The position numbers were made by a program, and so were the translations under genes. 64,000 bases of DNA from CAYJAY01 sp964370715. GTDB lineage: Bacteria; Bacillota; Clostridia; Oscillospirales; Ruminococcaceae. The notes under the pieces were generated by a model. It had not been told where the DNA came from. It was given only the letters and a program-made list of their open reading frames with translations, and searched no databases. The stretch is taken from contig CAYJKJ010000012.1 of assembly GCA_964370715.1 (NCBI GenBank), positions 20,237 through 84,236 on the forward strand, read 5' to 3'. This document shows positions 59,063 through 64,000 of this stretch, in pieces (position 1 is the first letter of the stretch; every line of letters starts with the position of its first letter).

Positions 59063-60091
59063 ATGAGAATTAAATTTTCAGTTGTTATTATTTTTTTGTT
59101 AGTTATGTTGGTTTCGCCAATAATCTCGTTAGCCGGACACAATTGGCAGGCCGTTTCAACGGTTGGTATTGAAGAATTCAGAATAACCCCTAAAATGAAA
59201 CAATCAACAGGGTATACCGGAGAACCTATGCTTTTGCTTGATGAAGCAACAGGGGAGATATTAACTATGTCGGAATATGATTATGTTGTTGGGGCGGTTA
59301 TGTCGGAGATACCTCTTTCATATAACGACGAAGCGATAAAAGCCCAAGCCGTAGCGGCGCATACCTATGCTCTTTTTGTTAAACAGTTTCAACAAGAAAA
59401 CCCCTCGCCGGAGCTAAACGGCGGATATTTCTCGGTTAACACCGAAACCAGAACCGGTTTTATGACCGAACAAAAAGGGCGTGAATTTTATGGAGAAAGT
59501 TTTGACCAACTGTATGAAAAACTACAAAGATGTGTACAAGAGGTTTTCGGAAACGTTGTAACGTATGACGATGAGATTATAAGCGCTTGTTATTTTGCGA
59601 TATCATCGGGAGCTACCGAAAACAGCGAAAATGTTTTTTTAACCCCTCTTCCGTATCTTGTAACGGTGGATAGTTCGTGGGACGGAATGTCCGAAAGGTT
59701 TTTGGAAACCAAAACGTTTACCCCCTCCGACCTTAGCGCAATGTTAAAGCTCAACTTTGAACAGTTTAAAATATTTGGCAACCCAAATGAATGGGTTGGA
59801 ATTCCGGTTAAAAGCGGCGCCGGAACGGTGTTGTCGCTTAATATATGCGGAATGGATTTTAAAGGCATCGACCTGCGCTCTGCTTTGCAGTTGCGCTCCG
59901 CAAGCTTTGATATAAGCTATGATGAAGATCAAAATGTTTTTGTTGTTGAAACTAAAGGATATGGGCATAACGTTGGGTTAAGCCAGTTTGGCGCAAACAT
60001 AATGGCGGGGAAAGGAAACAACTATCAAGAGATACTAACCTACTACTACACCGGAACAGCGATTAGAGACCTCAACAAAACAGGGATATAG
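59063..60091 (+). CDS. SpoIID/LytB-domain protein
   Basis: A 342-residue exported protein of the SpoIID family, lytic transglycosylases that cut denuded glycan strands during engulfment. After a signal or anchor (FSVVIIFLLVMLVSPIISLAG) the conserved blocks are YDYVVGAVMSEIPLSYNDEAIKAQAVAAHTYAL (read here in part as VVGAVMSEIPLSYN, with the catalytic Glu), CYFAISSGATENSENV and GYGHNVGLSQFGANIMA near the end. The length matches SpoIID. Without spoIIQ or spoIIIA neighbours it could be SpoIID itself or a paralogue. A GGTGG site lies 7 bases before the ATG. Confidence 0.9.
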   Translation: MRIKFSVVIIFLLVMLVSPIISLAGHNWQAVSTVGIEEFRITPKMKQSTGYTGEPMLLLDEATGEILTMSEYDYVVGAVMSEIPLSYNDEAIKAQAVAAHTYALFVKQFQQENPSPELNGGYFSVNTETRTGFMTEQKGREFYGESFDQLYEKLQRCVQEVFGNVVTYDDEIISACYFAISSGATENSENVFLTPLPYLVTVDSSWDGMSERFLETKTFTPSDLSAMLKLNFEQFKIFGNPNEWVGIPVKSGAGTVLSLNICGMDFKGIDLRSALQLRSASFDISYDEDQNVFVVETKGYGHNVGLSQFGANIMAGKGNNYQEILTYYYTGTAIRDLNKTGI

Positions 60092-60138
60092 CCGCTGTGG
60101 TTATGGTAAACCGCCCTATTAATAAAAGACCAAAACAA

Positions 60139-60171
60139 AAAAGGTTGCGTTTTTCCGCAACCTTTTTTATA
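60139..60171. terminator. Terminator between spoIID and aroK
   Basis: AAAGGTTGCG pairs with CGCAACCTTT, followed by TTTTATAG; on the minus strand T-rich sequence also follows, so it may serve both converging genes. Confidence 0.85.
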
Positions 60172-60174
60172 GTT

Positions 60175-60699
60175 TTAAACCGTTGTTATGTGGTTGTTAA
60201 ACTTTTTTAAAACCTCTATTATTTCAAAAACAAGCTGTTCCGGTTTTTTTGTTCCGTCCAAAATAATGTCTGCAGATTGTTTATAAAGATTTGTTCTCAT
60301 GTTAAACAACATCAAAAGTTCAGATTCCGAAAGGGAATATAAAAGCGGTCTTGCCGTTCCCTTTATCCTGGGGTATAAAACTTCAAACGGAACATCAAGA
60401 AAAATCGAAAAGAACCCCTCCTCCAGTATTCTGCGATTTTTAAGAAACATGACAGAACCGCTGCTTGTTGCAACGATTCCCCCCGAAGCCCCCAAAACCG
60501 AAAGAGCAAGGCTCTCGACAGAGCGCAAGCCCTGTTCCCCCATCTTTAAAAGAATATCGGATATTCTCATCCCTGTGAAACTTTCGGTTCGGTCGTCGAG
60601 ATCGGAAAACGGTATGCCGAGTTGTTGCGCCAGATGTTTTCCAACGGTTGTTTTCCCGCAACCGGAAAAACCAATTAGTGCGATAGCTTTTGCGGACAT
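60175..60699 (-). CDS. aroK: Shikimate kinase with altered substrate loop
   Basis: Phosphorylates shikimate in the route to aromatic amino acids. The P-loop GFSGCGKTTVGKHLA (9-23), the FSDLDD magnesium/substrate pair (about 32-37), the GEQGLRSVES block with Arg and Glu, and TARPLLYS in the lid agree with the family; the length of 174 is normal. The glycine-rich loop that binds shikimate (usually GGG) reads IVATSSGSVM here (about 75-84), so two of three glycines are missing. It may be a divergent shikimate kinase or a related kinase with another substrate. It stands alone, divergent from acpP. Confidence 0.75.
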   Translation of the reverse strand: MSAKAIALIGFSGCGKTTVGKHLAQQLGIPFSDLDDRTESFTGMRISDILLKMGEQGLRSVESLALSVLGASGGIVATSSGSVMFLKNRRILEEGFFSIFLDVPFEVLYPRIKGTARPLLYSLSESELLMLFNMRTNLYKQSADIILDGTKKPEQLVFEIIEVLKKFNNHITTV

Positions 60700-60824
60700 A
60701 TACTTTCAACTCCAAAATGTTTATTGAAAAAATGATATCACACCGCTTTGGTCGATAATTACTGTTTTTTGCGGTAGGCTAAAAATAATTATTAAAATTT
60801 TTTTAAGATTTGACAAAAAAGGTG

Positions 60825-60853
60825 TTGACATTTATCCTTAAAAACGTTATAAA
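60825..60853 (+). promoter_or_regulatory. Promoter of acpP
   Basis: Perfect TTGACA (60825-60830), 17-base spacer, TATAAA (60848-60853), 47 bases before the ATG. A second TTGACA begins 15 bases upstream (60810) without a matching -10. Confidence 0.75.
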
Positions 60854-60900
60854 TTGTATTAAGCAAATTTTATTTTCTTGGTAGAAAAAGGAGTTTAATA

Positions 60901-61128
60901 ATGGTATTTGAAAAAGTAAGAGCAGTTATTTGCGAGCAATTGGAGCTTGATGAAGACAAAGTTAAAATGGATTCAAGCATAGTCGATGATCTTGGAGCAG
61001 ATTCGCTTGATCTCGTGGATCTTGTTATGACGCTTGAAGAAGAGTTTGATCTTGAAATGGCGGATGAAGAGATCGAAAACGTTCGCTACATCTCGGATAT
61101 TGTTAAATATATCGAGGCAAATATCTAG
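60901..61128 (+). CDS. acpP: Acyl carrier protein
   Basis: Carries growing acyl chains on phosphopantetheine in fatty acid synthesis. The 75 residues contain the attachment site GADSLDLVDLVMTLEEEF with Ser in DSL (about residue 35), and helices 1, 3 and 4 with the usual acidic surface (EEEFDLEMADEEIENV). AAAGGAG lies 8 bases before the ATG. It is a single-gene unit with a consensus promoter and a strong terminator, away from other fab genes. The ending IVKYIEANI is typical. Confidence 0.96.
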   Translation: MVFEKVRAVICEQLELDEDKVKMDSSIVDDLGADSLDLVDLVMTLEEEFDLEMADEEIENVRYISDIVKYIEANI

Positions 61129-61167
61129 TTAAAAAAGATATTTTTAAAAAATTGAGATACCAAAAAG

Positions 61168-61210
61168 CAAAAAACTGTTGTGAGAAATTTAGTTCACAAC
61201 AGTTTTTGTT
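61168..61210. terminator. Strong bidirectional terminator after acpP
   Basis: CAAAAACTGTTGTGA pairs with TTCACAACAGTTTTTG, a stem of about 15 bases with poly-A on one side and poly-T on the other, between the converging acpP and EAL genes. Confidence 0.88.
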
Positions 61211-61213
61211 TGT

Positions 61214-63430
61214 TTATTTTTGATTTTGCTCTACGCAAAATTTTTCAAATTCTGCCACCGGCAAAGGCTTTGAATAGAAATAGCCCTGCGCTGCGTTGCA
61301 GTTTATCTTTTTTAAAAACTCGATTTGGTTTTCGGTTTCGATACCCTCCGCAACGGTATGCATACCAAGATTTTTAGAAAGGTCGACTATGCTTCCAACA
61401 ACGAGGTTTGCTTTTTGATGCTCTCGTTCGTCGTCGACTTCGACAAAGAAACTTCGGTCGAGCTTAACGGTGTCGACGTCGAAATTCTTCAGCATACCCA
61501 ACGAGGAATAGCCCGACCCGAAATCGTCTATCGACACCAAAAATCCGGCGTGTTGGAGTTGCTTGACTATCTTTTTAAAATCGTTTTCGTTTTCCGAAAC
61601 GATCGTTTCGGTTATCTCGATCTCGATATATTTATGTTCAACATTATATGAATTAACTATCTCGACAACCTCTTCAACAAAGTTTAAGTTGTGGAGATGA
61701 AGCCTCGAAAAGTTGACCGAAACAGGGATAATTTCAATGCCTTTTGTTTTCCATTCCCCGATAAGGTGACAGATTAAATGCAACATATATTTATCAAGTT
61801 CGAGGATAAAGCCGTTTTGTTCAAACAACGGTATAAAATCATTGGGGAAGACAACGCCTTTTTCGGGATCATGCCACCGGACAAGGGCTTCTGCGCTCGT
61901 CACCCGTTCGGTTGCGATATCGACTTTGGGTTGGAGATACATCTTGAATTCGTCGTTGCCCAAAGCCTTATGCATCTTGTTGGTTATCTCGGCATCCTTC
62001 AAAACCTTTTGGGTGTATTTTTCATCATAGTCGCAGACCTCTTTTGTGGCGATTGCTTTCGCTGTCGAATGGGCTATATTTACCCTGCTTATAATATCGT
62101 TGACATTTTGTTCGCCATTCTTAATATAGTAGCGTCCGTATCTAAAGAAAAAATTATGGTCGATAAGTTCCGGTATTAAAGATTTAAAAAGCTTTTCAAA
62201 ACCTTCTTTTCTTTGGTCGAGATCATAGATCTGTTCGTCTTTTGCAAAAAACATGAATTCATCAGGTCCGGTTCTAGCTTGCATAAAATGTTTTCCCTGC
62301 ACCGAGCTACCCACTCCGGCAATTGCGCAAAGAACTTTATCTCCAACATCAAACCCATGTATTTCGTTAATCGCTTTAAAGTTTGCAACATCAAATTTAA
62401 CGATACCATAGCTATCACATGGTTTGTTTTTTAAAAAGTCCTCCATATGAAGTTTTAATTTTTCGATGTTTGGGCTAGAGGTTAGTTCATCATAAAACGC
62501 AATTTTTTCGAGCCTTTTTGCATATTTGTTTTTTGTTGTAACTATATAGATAACTATAGTTGCGGCAAGAAATAGCAATGCGAAGCTTATGCCCCCCATG
62601 GTGATCGCAATATTGTTTGCTCTTTGGTAGACATTCTCTGCCGACACCTCAAACATCAATATCCAATCATTTATAACTATCGGGCGATATTCGCCAAAAA
62701 AATCTTGGTCGTTGAGCGAATAAAAAACGCTTCCGCTTTGTTGGTCTTTAAAACTTTCAACCATCCCCTTAAAGTTTTCGCCCTCTTTAAACTTAACGGT
62801 TTTATATATATCTGTTTGGGGGATATAACTACTGGTCGAAAATATAACATCGCCTTCACTATTTAATATTAAATTTGCTCCGCTTTCATCGGTTAGCGAT
62901 TTCAAGAGGTTGTTTAGATACTGTCTGCTGTATTGTATCGCAAGAACCCCGACAATCTCGTTTTCCATAACGATGGGGGCGGATACCGTTATAACCTGTT
63001 TTCCTGTTTCATCTGAAATATAAGTTTCGGTTGCAAAAGTTTCGCCGGCTATTGATATTTTAAAATAATCGTCCTCTGAAATATCTATTCGTTCCCCTGT
63101 TACTTCTATTCCGCTACCATCAATATTCGCAAATATAGCGGTTTCAAACCCCAACAGTTCCTTTTTACTCTCGACATATTCCATAATCTCTTCAACATCA
63201 TCACTTATCAGCGCCACAGTTTGCGCCATACCGACAAGGTCATATATCATATGCGAAAGTTGACGGTTAATAGAAAGATGTTGTTGGTTCGCAAGGTCTT
63301 CAACCGCTGCTTTTTCCGATTCTATAAGATCTCTTGTAACAAAGCTTATAAAGCCTATCATTAAAAATAAGCTTATAATAAAAGAAATTACACATAAGAT
63401 TATCGTGTTTCTAATTCTTTTTTGTTGCAT
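61214..63430 (-). CDS. Membrane c-di-GMP phosphodiesterase: Cache sensor, degenerate GGDEF, EAL
   Basis: A 738-residue signalling protein. An N-terminal membrane helix (IILCVISFIISLFLMIGFIS, 10-29) and a second one at about 278-300 frame an extracellular dCache domain that would bind a small ligand. A GGDEF domain follows (about 315-460) whose site reads ARTGPDEFMFF, so it probably does not make c-di-GMP. The EAL domain (about 475-735) keeps AEALVRW, the Glu in EITETIV, IDDFGSGYSSLGML, KLDRSF and VAEGIET, so it should hydrolyse c-di-GMP. The product would lower c-di-GMP in response to an outside signal. It stands alone. Confidence 0.92.
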   Translation of the reverse strand: MQQKRIRNTIILCVISFIISLFLMIGFISFVTRDLIESEKAAVEDLANQQHLSINRQLSHMIYDLVGMAQTVALISDDVEEIMEYVESKKELLGFETAIFANIDGSGIEVTGERIDISEDDYFKISIAGETFATETYISDETGKQVITVSAPIVMENEIVGVLAIQYSRQYLNNLLKSLTDESGANLILNSEGDVIFSTSSYIPQTDIYKTVKFKEGENFKGMVESFKDQQSGSVFYSLNDQDFFGEYRPIVINDWILMFEVSAENVYQRANNIAITMGGISFALLFLAATIVIYIVTTKNKYAKRLEKIAFYDELTSSPNIEKLKLHMEDFLKNKPCDSYGIVKFDVANFKAINEIHGFDVGDKVLCAIAGVGSSVQGKHFMQARTGPDEFMFFAKDEQIYDLDQRKEGFEKLFKSLIPELIDHNFFFRYGRYYIKNGEQNVNDIISRVNIAHSTAKAIATKEVCDYDEKYTQKVLKDAEITNKMHKALGNDEFKMYLQPKVDIATERVTSAEALVRWHDPEKGVVFPNDFIPLFEQNGFILELDKYMLHLICHLIGEWKTKGIEIIPVSVNFSRLHLHNLNFVEEVVEIVNSYNVEHKYIEIEITETIVSENENDFKKIVKQLQHAGFLVSIDDFGSGYSSLGMLKNFDVDTVKLDRSFFVEVDDEREHQKANLVVGSIVDLSKNLGMHTVAEGIETENQIEFLKKINCNAAQGYFYSKPLPVAEFEKFCVEQNQK

Positions 63431-63489
63431 AAACCACTCTTTCTTAGGTCATGTAGGTATTTCAAACAGCCCAGCTAATGCCAGCTCGA

Positions 63490-63826
63490 CCTTCACCTTT
63501 GGCGAAAATTCAGCGAATATCATCAATATAAACCGTGAAACACACAGCATTCCTGCTGAACAGCTCGTTATTCAGTAGGCTTTAATTAATGCCTGCTGAA
63601 CAAGTCAAAAACAGCTTTGCAAAATCACAGCATGCTGTTTTTGACTTGTCAAAGTGCAAGGTTTTTTATAAATTTTAATAAAAACTTTGCACTTTGATTT
63701 TCGCCTATGGCGAAAATTCAGCAGATAGCATCAAGATAAGCCAACAAAATACGCATTATAGGCGTATTTTGTTTCAAATGCATAGCATTTGTACTGAATA
63801 ACTTGTTATTCAGTAGGCTTTAATTA
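63490..63826. repeat. Dense noncoding hairpin array with two diverged copies of one element
   Basis: At least seven stems in about 340 bases: CAGCA/TGCTG (63545-63558), TTCAGTAGGC/GCCTGCTGAA (63571-63600), a perfect 16-bp stem (63600-63615 with 63634-63649), CAAAGTGCAA/TTGCACTTTG (63650-63696), TTTTCGCC/GGCGAAAA (63698-63716), ACAAAATACGC/GCGTATTTTGT (63744-63772), CAAATGC/GCATTTG (63775-63791) and ACTGAATAAC/GTTATTCAGT (63793-63814). GGCGAAAATTCAGC and GTTATTCAGTAGGCTTTAA each occur twice (63501 and 63709; 63568 and 63805). No coding frame is evident. Confidence 0.85.
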
Positions 63827-63921
63827 TATCACAATTTCAAGAATTTTGTAAAATATTTAATTGTTTTGAGGTTTTTTGGTTTAATCGATCTACCGCATTT
63901 AATCAACACCCAAAACAAACA

Positions 63922-63960
63922 GGCTCTATACTAAATGTTGGGGTGCGCAAAATAGAGCCT
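63922..63960. repeat. 9-bp inverted repeat near the right edge
   Basis: AGGCTCTAT (63921-63929) and ATAGAGCCT (63952-63960) around a 22-base GC-richer loop. It may be a terminator for a gene beyond the window or the edge of a mobile element; the sequence ends too soon to tell. Confidence 0.5.
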
Positions 63961-64000
63961 ACGAAAAAACAAAAGAAAAATATAAAAAAGTAGAGCATAT

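Overview
The window looks like chromosome from an endospore-forming, low-GC, anaerobic Clostridia bacterium (Oscillospiraceae-like; this is inference). The support is spoVAC/spoVAD, dipicolinate synthase (dpaA/dpaB), spoVT and a SpoIID protein, together with an IspH-ribosomal S1 fusion, a B12-dependent class II ribonucleotide reductase, many TTG/GTG starts and strong GGAGG-type ribosome-binding sites. Genes lie on both strands in short operons. No rRNA, tRNA, CRISPR array, prophage or complete composite transposon was seen.

Layout. 0-1 kb: spoVAC and the truncated spoVAD. 1.7-9 kb: a five-gene operon (gmd, fcl, manC, manA, phosphohexomutase) that covers the route from fructose-6-phosphate to GDP-L-fucose, divergent from galE, with the two promoters lying on top of each other. 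9.05-9.44 kb: tandem hairpin repeats. 9.5-11.7 kb: small proteins of unknown function. 11.8-16.6 kb: nrdJ with a putative NrdR box, then holB-ricT and a 2[4Fe-4S] ferredoxin. 16.7-18.5 kb: a peptidoglycan-binding protein with a cryptic SpoIID-like domain. 18.5-19 kb: a mosaic of palindromes. 19-23 kb: mtaD, prs, glmU. 23.2-24.6 kb: dpaAB. 24.7-29.6 kb: the acn-icd-rex-tdk-GNAT operon, whose perfect sigma-A promoter is overlapped by a good Rex operator match. 29.7-36 kb: a ClpP-like protease, an HI0933-family flavoprotein, a RAYT transposase, then cmk-plsC-ispH/S1.

36.3-42.6 kb: proBA followed on the same strand by a surface-module gene set (single-pass protein, SGNH hydrolase, DUF4358 lipoprotein, DHHW protein). 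43-48 kb: alpha/beta hydrolase, YhhN, a flavinylated fumarate-reductase-like lipoprotein, a formate/nitrite channel and a lipoprotein. 48.3-54.7 kb: rfbF-rfbG-epimerase-3,5-epimerase (a CDP-6-deoxyhexose) followed by lemA-DUF2207. 55-60 kb: spoVT, a citrate synthase operon and spoIID. 60-63.4 kb: a shikimate kinase with an altered motif, acpP and a c-di-GMP phosphodiesterase. 63.48-63.83 kb: a dense array of hairpins.

How the parts fit together: citrate synthase, aconitase and isocitrate dehydrogenase make the oxidative branch to 2-oxoglutarate, which can feed proline synthesis (proBA), and aconitase to thymidine kinase appear to be under NADH control by Rex. Two nucleotide-deoxysugar routes (GDP-fucose, CDP-6-deoxyhexose) and the SGNH/DHHW set point to a decorated cell surface, but no glycosyltransferases are present. 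The most unusual signals are (i) REP palindromes of one family, both as an intergenic inverted pair and inside the open frame of the RAYT transposase; (ii) a repeated tail after ispH/S1 carrying seven in-frame TAG codons; (iii) two hairpin-rich noncoding regions; and (iv) the Rex, NrdR and overlapping-promoter control sites.
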